Shown here: in pieces, positions 1 through 8,200 of the stretch | Numbering within the stretch: the stretch's first letter is position 1 | Layout of the letters: each line of letters opens with the position of its first letter | Assembly (NCBI GenBank): GCA_020429545.1 | Contig: JAGQLF010000013.1 | Span: forward strand, 1 to 19,653 | Source of the DNA: Candidatus Dojkabacteria bacterium | GTDB lineage: Bacteria > Patescibacteriota > Dojkabacteria > J137 | Direction: 5' to 3' | DNA length: 19,653 bases | Notes under the pieces: model-generated | Database searches by the model: none | What the model was told of the DNA's origin: nothing | The model's input: the letters and a program-made list of their open reading frames with translations, nothing else | Made by a program: the position numbers and the translations under genes

Positions 1-379
1 CGGTAGCTTCTTCTAATAAATAATTTATGCTTTCATATGATTCTTTCAATATATCTAGCCAATATCTTGTCTCTTTAGTTTCTTTCTTGCAAATTTTAAT
101 TCTATATACAAAATCTTTCTTGCTCATAGATTCATTTGCCTCAATATAATTTGCACCTATAGATCCTGATGATCTTAGCACTTGATTTATATCATTCAAA
201 GTATAATTTATAATACTTGATTTTCTAAAAAATCTCCTTATTTCTTTAGCAAACTCTTTTGTTCTATCTTCTAAATCGTATTGTTTGGAATTTGTATTTT
301 GTTTAGTATTTATTTTTTTAGAATTTAGAATTTTACTATTTTGACTTTTTAATTTTGAATTTGAAATTTTATTATTCAC
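1..379 (-). CDS. Four-helix-bundle protein, S23/IVP family (3' end cut by window edge)
   Basis: The open frame runs from a GTG at 379 off the left edge, giving 126 codons without a stop. From about residue 34 it shows the hallmarks of the four-helix-bundle family first known from open frames in 23S rRNA intervening sequences: YDLEDRTKEFAKEIR, then LRSSGSIGANYIEAN (68-82), SKKDFVYRIKICKKE (86-100) and ETRYWLDIL (103-111). These proteins are small, probably oligomeric and of unclear function; they are common as free-standing genes in CPR genomes. Residues 2-33 are an Asn/Ser/Lys/Gln low-complexity leader encoded by AT-rich near-repeats. An in-frame TAA lies four codons upstream of the GTG and the next in-frame ATG is deep inside the conserved core, so a GTG (or another non-ATG codon in the leader) must start translation. 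Family assignment is secure; the exact start is not. Confidence 0.85.
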   Translation of the reverse strand, partial: MNNKISNSKLKSQNSKILNSKKINTKQNTNSKQYDLEDRTKEFAKEIRRFFRKSSIINYTLNDINQVLRSSGSIGANYIEANESMSKKDFVYRIKICKKETKETRYWLDILKESYESINYLLEEAT

Positions 380-433
380 CCTATTTCTTTAAAAATTAAA
401 TAGGGAATCTTAGATTTTATGCAGCTTTATTGT

Positions 434-447
434 ACCCCCATTGGGGT
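434..447. other. Small GC hairpin in the gap between the S23 gene and the 249-aa gene
   Basis: ACCCC (434-438) can pair with GGGGT (443-447) around a CATT loop in an otherwise AT-rich gap (380-522). No T-run follows on either strand, so I do not call it an intrinsic terminator. It could act as an RNA end or processing structure for the 249-aa gene, or be incidental. I see nothing else definable in the gap. Confidence 0.3.
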
Positions 448-522
448 TGTAGTAGTTCTTGTAGTTAAAAACCTACGAAGTATCATAATTGGATTATAGA
501 TCTAATAGCTTAATCAATCAAA

Positions 523-1272
523 CTATTGAATTTGAAAACCGTATTTATCTGCTAATTCCTCTTGTGCATATCGGAATTCTAAATCAAATTTTTCCTCATT
601 ATTAGATATCTTTTCAGATAAATTATCAATCGATTCTTGTGAAATATTGCCTGTTAATCTCAGTTCTTCAACTAGTACTGAGTAATCATTTGCTAGGACA
701 TCTAGATAGAATTGAAATAGATTTTCTGCAGCAATTTGTAATTTTTCACCTCCTTCAACAACTTCAATTTCTTTAATCTTTTGAGTTGCTTTATATGATG
801 CACCTAGTGAATCAGAAAAAGCTCTATCAACAACCTCAATTTCTTTCGTATTAACCTTGGAACCAAGGTTTTGAAAATGACCTATCAAACTAAGTTGAAG
901 ATTTACAACCTCATTATTAAATTCAATTGCTAATTCTTTATCTGATTTTGAATTTCCTTTTACTTGAACTTCTTCGTCATCATATTCACTATTATCATTG
1001 GAAGAGTTGTCTTTTTTTAAAATTGAGGGTAAGTTAATTTCTATATTGAACAACTCTTTTCCTGTTATTGACTGGTATGTAACAATTCCACCTAGAAAGA
1101 CAGAAAATATTACACAACAAAAGCAAAGAGTTATAAATGCAAATAGCATGTTTTGAACTCTATTTTTCTTACTAATCTTTTTTGTTTCTTTTTCTACACC
1201 AGTCTCTTTTTGTATTTCTTTACCAAGTGTGGATGGGGATTCCTCAATCAATTCTGTTTTTTTATCTTCCAT
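523..1272 (-). CDS. Membrane-anchored protein of unknown function, paralogue of the 174-aa neighbour
   Basis: This is a 249-aa protein of no family I recognise. Residues 1-40 are charged and Lys-rich (probably cytoplasmic), 41-66 form one hydrophobic membrane helix, 85-112 are an acidic Asn/Ser-rich linker, and 113-249 form a helical extracytoplasmic domain. That domain aligns with residues 35-174 of the protein encoded just upstream (1352-1876): IEFNNEVVNLQ matches VAYNNAVVEEQ, AAENLFQFYLDVLANDY matches AAKDLVNFYIDILDDEY, and LADKYGFQIQ matches FAEQSGFELQ. The two are therefore diverged tandem paralogues, and this copy has gained a cytoplasmic tail and linker. The ATG at 1272 follows a terminator and a TATAAT box, so the gene is probably transcribed separately. 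No Shine-Dalgarno is visible. Binding or surface roles are possible but nothing shows one. Confidence 0.85.
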   Translation of the reverse strand: MEDKKTELIEESPSTLGKEIQKETGVEKETKKISKKNRVQNMLFAFITLCFCCVIFSVFLGGIVTYQSITGKELFNIEINLPSILKKDNSSNDNSEYDDEEVQVKGNSKSDKELAIEFNNEVVNLQLSLIGHFQNLGSKVNTKEIEVVDRAFSDSLGASYKATQKIKEIEVVEGGEKLQIAAENLFQFYLDVLANDYSVLVEELRLTGNISQESIDNLSEKISNNEEKFDLEFRYAQEELADKYGFQIQ

Positions 1273-1284
1273 ATATTTTTGATG

Positions 1285-1300
1285 AATATAATTTATTATA
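1285..1300 (-). promoter_or_regulatory. Probable -10 region for the 249-aa gene
   Basis: On the minus strand a TATAAT (1300-1295) is followed by a second AT box TATATT (1290-1285), then ATG at 1272. It sits directly after the terminator of the preceding gene, as expected for an independent promoter. No convincing -35 is present; at the expected spacing the sequence is the terminator itself. Confidence 0.45.
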
Positions 1301-1305
1301 ACATC

Positions 1306-1330
1306 AAAAAAGGGACGATTAACTCGTCCC
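1306..1330 (-). terminator. Rho-independent terminator of the 174-aa gene
   Basis: Reading the minus strand, a perfect 7-bp stem GGGACGA/TCGTCCC (1330-1324 with 1318-1312) closes a 5-base loop and is followed at once by six T residues (1311-1306). It lies 21 bases after the TAG stop of the 174-aa gene and ends before the next gene's -10 box. This is the only textbook intrinsic terminator I find in the window. Confidence 0.85.
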
Positions 1331-1351
1331 TACTAGATTTCAAATACTTAG

Positions 1352-1876
1352 CTATACCTCTTGAAGTTCAAAACCACTTTGCTCAGCAAATTGCTGCTGT
1401 TCATAAACAAATTTTTGTAGTAATTCATTCTCTTCTTCTGTGATGGTGGTAACTATTACTTCCATCTCATCTGCATCTGCTAATGTCACTTCATCTGAAT
1501 ACGCCACATTTATTATTTCTCTATATTCATCATCTAGAATATCAATGTAAAAATTCACTAGATCTTTAGCTGCCTGGGTAAATTCTTCGCTTCCTTTAGG
1601 AATATCTAAATTTTCTATATTTACTAATGCCACCTGTGCTCCTTCGAATAATTTACCATGCTCTTCAATAACTTCTTCTTCTGTTAAAGTGTCTGTACTT
1701 AGTTTGGTATTAAATACTAAGAATTTTTGTGTCAACAAATTCTGCTCTTCAACTACAGCATTATTATATGCAACTGCATCAACAGCATTGGTAGTTTTTA
1801 AGCTTGTTGAGTAAGCAATAAACCCAATTACAGCACCAATAACAAACAGGGAAATAATTAATTTTAATGACTTCAT
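1352..1876 (-). CDS. Secreted or membrane-anchored helical protein of unknown function
   Basis: The 174-aa product starts with Lys residues and a hydrophobic stretch (about 4-23) that can be a signal peptide or signal anchor; no lipobox cysteine is present. The rest (35-174) is acidic, predicted helical, and contains conserved-looking blocks shared with the downstream 249-aa protein: a YNNAVVEEQ motif near 37-45, a QAAKDLVNFYIDIL segment at 101-114 and the C-terminal EQSGFELQ. The YNN..V..Q start of the domain recalls short surface and lipoprotein families in other bacteria, but I cannot name one with confidence. The ATG at 1876 has no Shine-Dalgarno. It is divergent from asnB across a hairpin-rich gap and ends at its own terminator, so it appears monocistronic. 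Confidence 0.85.
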   Translation of the reverse strand: MKSLKLIISLFVIGAVIGFIAYSTSLKTTNAVDAVAYNNAVVEEQNLLTQKFLVFNTKLSTDTLTEEEVIEEHGKLFEGAQVALVNIENLDIPKGSEEFTQAAKDLVNFYIDILDDEYREIINVAYSDEVTLADADEMEVIVTTITEEENELLQKFVYEQQQFAEQSGFELQEV

Positions 1877-1901
1877 TTAATAAAAATAACCGTATAGTGT
1901 T

Positions 1902-1930
1902 ATGCTAAACGATTATGATTGAAAATGCAA
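1902..1930 (-). promoter_or_regulatory. Candidate promoter of the 174-aa gene
   Basis: The minus strand shows TTGCAT (1930-1925), a 17-base spacer, and TAGCAT (1907-1902), 25 bases ahead of the ATG. Both boxes are only partial matches to sigma-70 consensus, so this is tentative. Confidence 0.3.
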
Positions 1931-1956
1931 TAATAAAGAAAATTAAGAATGTAGTT

Positions 1957-2084
1957 CTCCCCTTGTCCTGCCTTTGGCAGGTGAGGGGAGTACCCTGAAG
2001 CGTATGCTTCAGGGGGAGGGGTGTTACACCCTCCAGTATGAAGTATCGCTATCGCTCACTTCATACCACCTCCCTCTACGGAGG
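1957..2084. repeat. GC-rich block of five consecutive hairpins in the divergent gap before asnB
   Basis: Five inverted repeats follow one another with almost no spacing: 1957-1990 (CTCCCCT/AGGGGAG outer stem, CCTGCC/GGCAGG inner stem, TTT loop); 1993-2014 (9-bp perfect stem CCCTGAAGC/GCTTCAGGG, GTAT loop); 2015-2034 (GGAGGG/CCCTCC plus inner pairs); 2037-2065 (TATGAAGT/ACTTCATA around a doubled ATCGCT); 2069-2084 (CCTCC/GGAGG). The block is strikingly GC-rich against its AT-rich surroundings and shares motifs with the palindromes at 17633-17759 and 19117-19150. I read it as a composite of intergenic palindromic repeats (REP/MITE-like), not a protein-coding region. It lies upstream of both flanking promoters. 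Confidence 0.75.
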
Positions 2085-2092
2085 AATAATGG

Positions 2093-2126
2093 TTGAGTTG
2101 TTCTTAGCGTGATACAATATTATAGT
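2093..2126 (+). promoter_or_regulatory. asnB promoter region
   Basis: Two overlapping readings are possible: an extended -10 TGATACAAT (2110-2118), or TTGTTC (2098-2103) with a 17-base spacer and TATAGT (2121-2126). Either puts the transcript start about 6-14 bases before the ATG at 2139, leaving almost no leader. No Shine-Dalgarno is present. Confidence 0.5.
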
Positions 2127-2138
2127 TAGCATATTTTT

Positions 2139-3983
2139 ATGTGCGGAATCGTTGGATTCACTGGACAAACCGATTCAGAAGTTCTAAAGAAAATGACAGA
2201 TAGTATTACACATCGTGGTCCAGATGATGCTGCATATATTGTTAATTCAAATTTCTCAATTGGATACAGAAGACTTTCAATCATAGATCTTTCTAAAAGC
2301 ATTTATCCTATTACAAATGAAGAAGATACAATCGAACTTGTTTTGAATGGGGAGATTTATAACTATCAAGAATTGAGAACTGAGTTAGAAGCAAGTGGAC
2401 ATCAGTTCAAAACTCAATCTGACTCAGAAACTATTGTACATGGGTATGAAGAATGGGGTCATGATGTAGTAGCTCATTTAAGAGGAATGTTTGTGTTTGT
2501 TCTGCTTGATAAAGCAAACAATGAACTATTTATGGCAAGAGATAGATTAGGGATTAAACCTTGGTACTATTCTGAATACAATGGCAGAATTGTTTTTGGC
2601 TCTGAAATTAAAGCTATTTTAGAACACTTTGATGTTCCAAGAGATCCTGACGATAGGTCTGTTTACCGATTTTTAAGCTATAGGGTTCATGATACAGATG
2701 ATAGAACATTCTTTAAAAACGTAAAAAGACTTCTTCCAGGACACTTTATGATTATCAAATCAGACGGTGGAATGGATATTCAAAAATACTGGAAGCCAGA
2801 ATACAACAAAGAATTCAGTTCAAAAAAATCTGACGATGAATATAAAGAAGAGTTTAAAGAGATATTCTCTGAGGCTGTTAGGCTACATTTAATAGCAGAT
2901 GTTCCAGTTGGAGTAACCTTATCTGGAGGTTTAGATTCAAGTGGAATTACCTCTCTTTCTAAACAACTTTATGATGAAGCACTAACACTTGCCCAGTCTT
3001 CAGGAGAAACTGCACCTAAACATGAGATTATTGCGTTTTCAGCGGTACATCCAGGAGAGACAATAGATGAGAGCGAGTATATTGATTCTGTTGTGAACGA
3101 AACAGGAATTAAATCTGTAAAGATACAACCAAGTGTTGATACATTCTGGGAAGATTTAGACCATTGGGTATATATGCAAGAAGAACCAGTGATTAGTGGG
3201 GCTCCTTATGCATATTATACAGTAATGAGAGAGGCCAGGAAGCAAATTACAGTTCTTTTGTCAGGGCAAGGTGGAGATGAACTGCTTGCAGGCTATGTTC
3301 CATATTTTATGACATATTTACAAACTGCATGGGATCAAAAGAAATTATGGCCAATGCTTAGAGAAACATGGATGGGAAAAGATTTATATTTTCCTTATTT
3401 CTTTAAATTACTTAAGGCAAGACAACAGTCAGACACTAACTTATCAATACAAGATATGCTGACTGATCAGTTTAAACAAGAATACAAAGACCAAGGAGTT
3501 GACTTTAAAACAAGTAGAAATTTAAATGAAAGACTATTCTTTGACGTAACAAGAGATACAACCCCATCTCTTCTAAGATACGAAGACAAAAATTCTATGG
3601 CTAATTCTCTAGAATCTAGAGTTCCTTTCTTTGACCATAAAGTTGTTGAATATATTTTTAATTTACCAATTGATCAGAAAATTAAGTTTGGATGGAATAG
3701 ATTTATATATAGAAACGCAATGCAAGGTGTTATTCCAGAGAAAAATAGACTAAGACGATCTAAAGTTGGATTTACAAATCCGGAATGGGAATGGATTGAG
3801 AGACGAGCAGATAAATTTAGAGAGATCTTTAGTTCTGACAGCTTTAAAAACAGACCTTACTGGGCTGCAGAAAAAGTTCTGCAAGATTTTGAAAAAGCAG
3901 TTTCTAATCAAAAGACAGGTGATGTGCTAATTTTCTGGAGATTATTTATAACTGAGATGTGGATGAGGAAATATGTTGATTAG
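2139..3983 (+). CDS. asnB: Asparagine synthetase (glutamine-hydrolysing)
   Basis: The 614-aa enzyme makes asparagine from aspartate, ATP and glutamine-derived ammonia in the cytoplasm. It begins MCGIVGF, so Met removal exposes the Cys nucleophile of a class II glutaminase domain (about 1-210). Glutamine-site motifs are visible: RRLSI (44-48), NGE (70-72) and SDSE (94-97). The synthetase domain carries the PP-loop SGGLDSS (262-268), the second conserved motif SGQGGDE (375-381), and near the C-terminus the family block SMANSLESRVPFFDHKVVEY. Length fits full-length AsnB/AsnO proteins; no key residue is missing. The start is fixed by the Cys-2 requirement. The stop overlaps by four bases, tail to tail, with the 80-aa gene on the other strand. 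Some AsnB homologues modify cell-wall or surface sugars with glutamine-derived nitrogen; nothing adjacent supports that here. Confidence 0.96.
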   Translation: MCGIVGFTGQTDSEVLKKMTDSITHRGPDDAAYIVNSNFSIGYRRLSIIDLSKSIYPITNEEDTIELVLNGEIYNYQELRTELEASGHQFKTQSDSETIVHGYEEWGHDVVAHLRGMFVFVLLDKANNELFMARDRLGIKPWYYSEYNGRIVFGSEIKAILEHFDVPRDPDDRSVYRFLSYRVHDTDDRTFFKNVKRLLPGHFMIIKSDGGMDIQKYWKPEYNKEFSSKKSDDEYKEEFKEIFSEAVRLHLIADVPVGVTLSGGLDSSGITSLSKQLYDEALTLAQSSGETAPKHEIIAFSAVHPGETIDESEYIDSVVNETGIKSVKIQPSVDTFWEDLDHWVYMQEEPVISGAPYAYYTVMREARKQITVLLSGQGGDELLAGYVPYFMTYLQTAWDQKKLWPMLRETWMGKDLYFPYFFKLLKARQQSDTNLSIQDMLTDQFKQEYKDQGVDFKTSRNLNERLFFDVTRDTTPSLLRYEDKNSMANSLESRVPFFDHKVVEYIFNLPIDQKIKFGWNRFIYRNAMQGVIPEKNRLRRSKVGFTNPEWEWIERRADKFREIFSSDSFKNRPYWAAEKVLQDFEKAVSNQKTGDVLIFWRLFITEMWMRKYVD

Positions 3984-4222
3984 GCTTCAGTAATATCAAC
4001 TACTTTTGTTAATTCTACTCTTCCAGTGTATGAATCATATCCTGTTACCTTGTATGTAGCTTCTCCATAATTCATATACTGAGTACCTTTAAGCTCCCAA
4101 ACTCTATTCCAGGATCCAATCCAATCCTGAGGATCCTCAGAATCCCCACTTTCATAAATGAAGCAGGCTTGAAGTTCATTTCCTACCCATGTTGTTTTTT
4201 CTGGATATATGAGTGTTTCCAT
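3980..4222 (-). CDS. Small hypothetical protein (80 aa)
   Basis: I do not recognise this protein. It is short, acidic, rich in aromatic residues (W12, a WIGSWNRVWEL segment around 34-44) and looks beta-rich, with no signal peptide or membrane helix, so it is probably a small cytoplasmic domain. The ATG at 4222 follows the 251-aa gene's stop by about 31 bases on the same strand, suggesting a two-gene transcript. It converges on asnB and the two stop codons overlap by four bases. Coding status is supported by even codon use and by its placement between genes, but not by any known homologue. Confidence 0.65.
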   Translation of the reverse strand: METLIYPEKTTWVGNELQACFIYESGDSEDPQDWIGSWNRVWELKGTQYMNYGEATYKVTGYDSYTGRVELTKVVDITEA

Positions 4223-4253
4223 TTAATTCTGTCACATTTTAATACCATAGCTT

Positions 4254-5009
4254 TTAATTTTCAAATATTTCTGGATGTCTTGAAATAAATTCGGTAGGTA
4301 TAGTATTCCAGAAGAAATAGACACCTGGATTTTTTATGTTTGGATTAACTCTGTGCTCTTCAACAATATGAAGTGTCTGTATTAAATTATTTCCGCTAGC
4401 AAAAACTCTGTATCCATATTTAGTTAGATATTTGCCAGCAGGTGGAAATGTAAATTCTGGTAAATATTCTTCAAAAAAATCATAATTGTCTTGCATATAC
4501 CTTAAAGGTGGCCATTTACCAATATACAAGTTCCATTTGCGTCGTATATTTCTGAATTCGCCTAACTGGGTATTTTGTACTTTTTCAATTATTTTTTGAG
4601 AAACTAATACAACAGGCTGATTCCTATATTCAAAGAAAAATATATATTGATCTTTTCTGATATCATCATCACCAAGTATAATTGCATCTGCTAAAGAATC
4701 AATATATGTAAATCTATCCTCTGAATTTCTATTAAAAAGTTGTGGAAGTATTACATTTACATGTACTTTCCAGTCTGGATATCTGTTATTATTAAGAAAT
4801 ATAGGTAAATGCTTACCTATTACTGTTACCATGTAACCTTTTTCAGTATTAATCAGAAAATAACCGAAATCGGTCCTGTGAATTTCTTCAACTGCAACTG
4901 TCTCACTCTTAGATACCCTTACACTTAATACTCTATCCCCAGATAGCGAAAAAACGGATGGTGAATCAAATGGAACTTCACTTAAATCTTCAATTTCTGT
5001 ATTTACCAT
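4254..5009 (-). CDS. Hypothetical cytoplasmic protein (251 aa)
   Basis: No family is recognisable. The protein is mixed alpha/beta with no signal peptide, membrane helix or cysteine that I can see. It has many aromatic and Pro/Asn residues, for example KWPPLRYM and LPEFTFPPAGKYLTKYGYRVF in the second half. The ATG at 5009 lies in an AT-rich stretch without a Shine-Dalgarno. It starts 193 bases after the end of the seven-gene cluster on the same strand, so it could be read through from the cluster (no intrinsic terminator is evident between them), or have its own weak AT-rich promoter. It probably forms a unit with the 80-aa gene downstream. Confidence 0.75.
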   Translation of the reverse strand: MVNTEIEDLSEVPFDSPSVFSLSGDRVLSVRVSKSETVAVEEIHRTDFGYFLINTEKGYMVTVIGKHLPIFLNNNRYPDWKVHVNVILPQLFNRNSEDRFTYIDSLADAIILGDDDIRKDQYIFFFEYRNQPVVLVSQKIIEKVQNTQLGEFRNIRRKWNLYIGKWPPLRYMQDNYDFFEEYLPEFTFPPAGKYLTKYGYRVFASGNNLIQTLHIVEEHRVNPNIKNPGVYFFWNTIPTEFISRHPEIFEN

Positions 5010-5142
5010 ATGCTAAAAATAAATTAAAAAAGAATAATATCTTTTAAAATTAAAAAAAACTAGTATTGAGGGAATTTATTCTGAGTTGCTGTCACAAATA
5101 TTTCCAAGATAGAATATACGAACCAACATCACGAGATTGATC

Positions 5143-5205
5143 TATGATTAAGTTTTATTTAAACAAAGATTTTGATATTAATTATCTTGCAGAGTTATCA
5201 CTCTA
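5143..5205 (+). other. Micro-ORF or gene remnant in the gap after the Cys-rich gene
   Basis: ATG at 5143 opens 20 codons (beginning MIKFYLNKDFDINYLAEL) ending at TAA 5203-5205, which overlaps the last bases of the opposite-strand 1044-aa gene. The peptide looks like the N-terminal edge of a larger soluble protein, so it may be a decayed gene start or chance. There is no clear promoter or ribosome site. The rest of the 5010-5202 gap is AT-rich with no definable structure. Confidence 0.2.
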
Positions 5206-8200
5206 ATTTCCAAACGTATAGAGCGTACAAATACCCTCACCACTTGAGTTGTCTCCTAGGATTAAACACTGTCCATATCTATCTTCATCAACACCTAAGT
5301 TCACAACATCATTCGCATTGGAGTTTCTACACAATTCGTCGGATAAGGTTTGGTTACAATCAAAATTTGTTGTTGATTGGACAAATGTACACTTATTACT
5401 TGCATTATCTCCTTCAAGAACATAGCATCTACCATATCTGTTGGTTATTGGATTAAGTACTTCATTTCCCTCATCTCCACTTTTACATGGTTCATCTGAA
5501 GATTGTTCATTACATTTCAAGCTATCATCAATAAAATCACAATTATATGTGTCACTTGAAGCGATATATGACTTGACTGTACATGTTCCAAATTGAAGAG
5601 TTCTAGTATTAAATAATCTTGTACCTGCTGACACTCCTAAACAGATCTCTTCGCTCTCTCCATTACACTTACTATCTAACTCAGCACCCCTTGCTGAATG
5701 AATACACCTGTTGTTGCTAGAATTTGGATCAACAACGCAGATTCCACTTCTGTTGTTAGTAATGTCAAAGACTTCATCATAAGCATTTAGATTTTTACAA
5801 ATGTCTTCAGAAGTATTTAAATTACATTTAGTTATTTCTTTATTACTCTTAAAACTACAAGAAACTTTAGTTGCTGACAAAATAGAACCTATTTCACATG
5901 TTCCATGTAAGTTAGTTGTTGGATTAAACACACTATCGTATAAATCTGCATTCTTACATGTGTCGTCTGATGTTACATTATCACAAGCGATATCTGTACC
6001 TTCTACAATTAGTTGCTGCAATTCTGAATTAGAGGATTGGTTTGTATTATCATTATTAGACTCTGACGCAACACATGAAGCAATACATGTATTAATATCA
6101 ACACTACTTTCATAACAAGTTCTTTCGCATGTTCTAGTTTCTACACGCGGTGTATAGTTATTTGAAGGCTTGGATAATACCTCACCTGTGTCTTGCTCAT
6201 ATTGCTGTAGTATTTCTGCACTTGCAATCTTAAATCTACCTAAATCTGTATCACAATTTAGAGAAGTAGCAAGATTACTTATAAATTGATCTGACTCTCT
6301 TAACCCTTTGCATGTATAATAAAAGCCATTCATTTGTGTTATTGTTTTGGACTGACTTATTGTACAATTTGATAAACTTGCACACATATTTATTCTAACC
6401 TCTGCTAAATTACTCACTACAGTTGCCACTGATTGACCAGAACTTGAAGCTTGTTCAAGTATTTCATCATTTTGAGGTAATCTGGCAATTAATGTTTGTA
6501 AAATATTTTCATTTATATCTGTTTTGGTTATTTTTATTGTTTCATGCAAAGGAGTTTCAGATGATCGATTAACCGTTGTATCTTGCAAATCTCCACTAGT
6601 GTTTGGTTGCTGATTTACTGGAATATTATTCTGACCAGTGTACTGAACTATAGGCTGACTGTAACTATCAACAAGCACTTGCCCTTCATTTGTATTAGCA
6701 ACTTGTGATTCTTTAATGGTAGGCTTTTGTCTACAAACAAACATTTCTCTTTCGCAATAATCATTATCACTATCGTCACATGTACCATCTAAGTTACATA
6801 AGAAGCCTCTCTTTCCAAGATTTGGATCACTAATAGCTTGTGATTTAGGATCTATACACTGCCCTGATGAATGACAAACCAAACCATATACTTCACACCT
6901 ATTTCCAGGGTTTTGAGCATTACATTGATCAGGAGCTCCTATACTTTGACAAGTATGTGAACCAGTAACATCACAATACTTATCACTTGTACAATCGGAA
7001 TCAGAACCACAAGTAAATGCTTGTGCAGACGTTACACATTTCTTATCTCCACACACAAGCCCCGTTTTGCACTGTGATGATGAAGTACAATAGCTTCCTT
7101 GTGTTAAATTTTGACATGAACCTTCTTTTCCATTATTTGCGCTACATAGTGTAGATGTTATAGCTACTTCTTTTCCTTGCAAACAACATATCCCTGAGTA
7201 TGAACTGTTTTGTTGAGGTGTTTTGGAACCAGTGTCTGTGTTGTTCTGCGTATTATCGTTTCCTTGAGTTGTATCAACTGTCACGATACCACAAGCCTCA
7301 GCAGAGCTAGATGGTCCGGTACCATTTTTAACATTATCAGCTGTACACCTTTTATTATTGATGCATTGATCTGTATAAGAACACTTATCTCCTGAATTTT
7401 GATCTTGTTGCACTACCAATGCATTTTTACATTCTTGATATGTTTTATATGGACCAGCAAGATCTCCAATACACAAACTTCCTTGTATTTTATACTTAAG
7501 ATTATCTTTATAGCACTCAGCATAAGAAGTATACTTTCCAGCTGAATCAATATGACAACCTGAAAGTATATTATATGCATAATTAGCTTGTCCTAAATCT
7601 ACAATATTAGATCCATCTGTTGTGGTTGTATTACCTTCTTGAAATCCGTTTCCAAAAGAGTCTGTATTATTATTGTTTGTGGTTGTATTTGGCTCTTTTG
7701 TTGTTATACATGCACAAATATTTCCTGTTGTTATTGTACAAACACACTCACCATCACCATTTAATCCAACTGGTGTTCCTGGTGCTGCTCCAAAACATCC
7801 TCTTGAAGTAGGATATGCATCACTACACAGTCCTCCTGTGGATCCACCATTAGTTGTACTGGTACCTTGGTGTGCTTGACATGCTTCGTTGAGTCTTTCT
7901 GCACAGGTATTATGAACAGGGTTATTATCTTCAGGAATTATGGTGCCGTCAGGACAAGAGTCTTGTGGACAATAACTTACTGATACAGAAACATCTCTGT
8001 AATTAAAAGGATTACTTGTGTCACTTACAAAGTTTATACTTTTTTTATCATCATCTTCTTCTACAACCACATCAATTAACAATTCATCAGCACCATTTCT
8101 TTCAATACTTGGCTCATCTTTCTGCTCTGGTACATTTGCAGGGACAGTTTTTCTTGTTTCTGTAGAAATATATTGAATATAGTCTTCATCAAGCTTTGTA

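Noticed and set aside
434..447. GC hairpin as terminator of the 249-aa gene
   Set aside because: The 5-bp stem has no T-run on either strand; kept only as a small hairpin.
1957..2084. Riboswitch or T-box leader for asnB
   Set aside because: The stems are simple palindromes upstream of the promoter boxes, so they would not be in the asnB mRNA; no specifier or antiterminator is visible.
1957..2084. CRISPR array
   Set aside because: The hairpins differ in sequence and there are no uniform repeats with unique spacers.
5072..5090. Terminator after the seven-gene cluster
   Set aside because: There is a T-run on the minus strand near 5053-5060, but no stable stem precedes it.
5801..6115. Plus-strand frame opposite the Cys-rich repeats
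   Set aside because: Antisense shadow of regularly spaced repeat codons; no promoter or homology signal.
7620..7879. Two overlapping plus-strand frames inside the Cys-rich gene
   Set aside because: Low-complexity products (Tyr/Leu-rich, His-rich) mirrored from Asn/Thr codons; shadows of the minus-strand gene.
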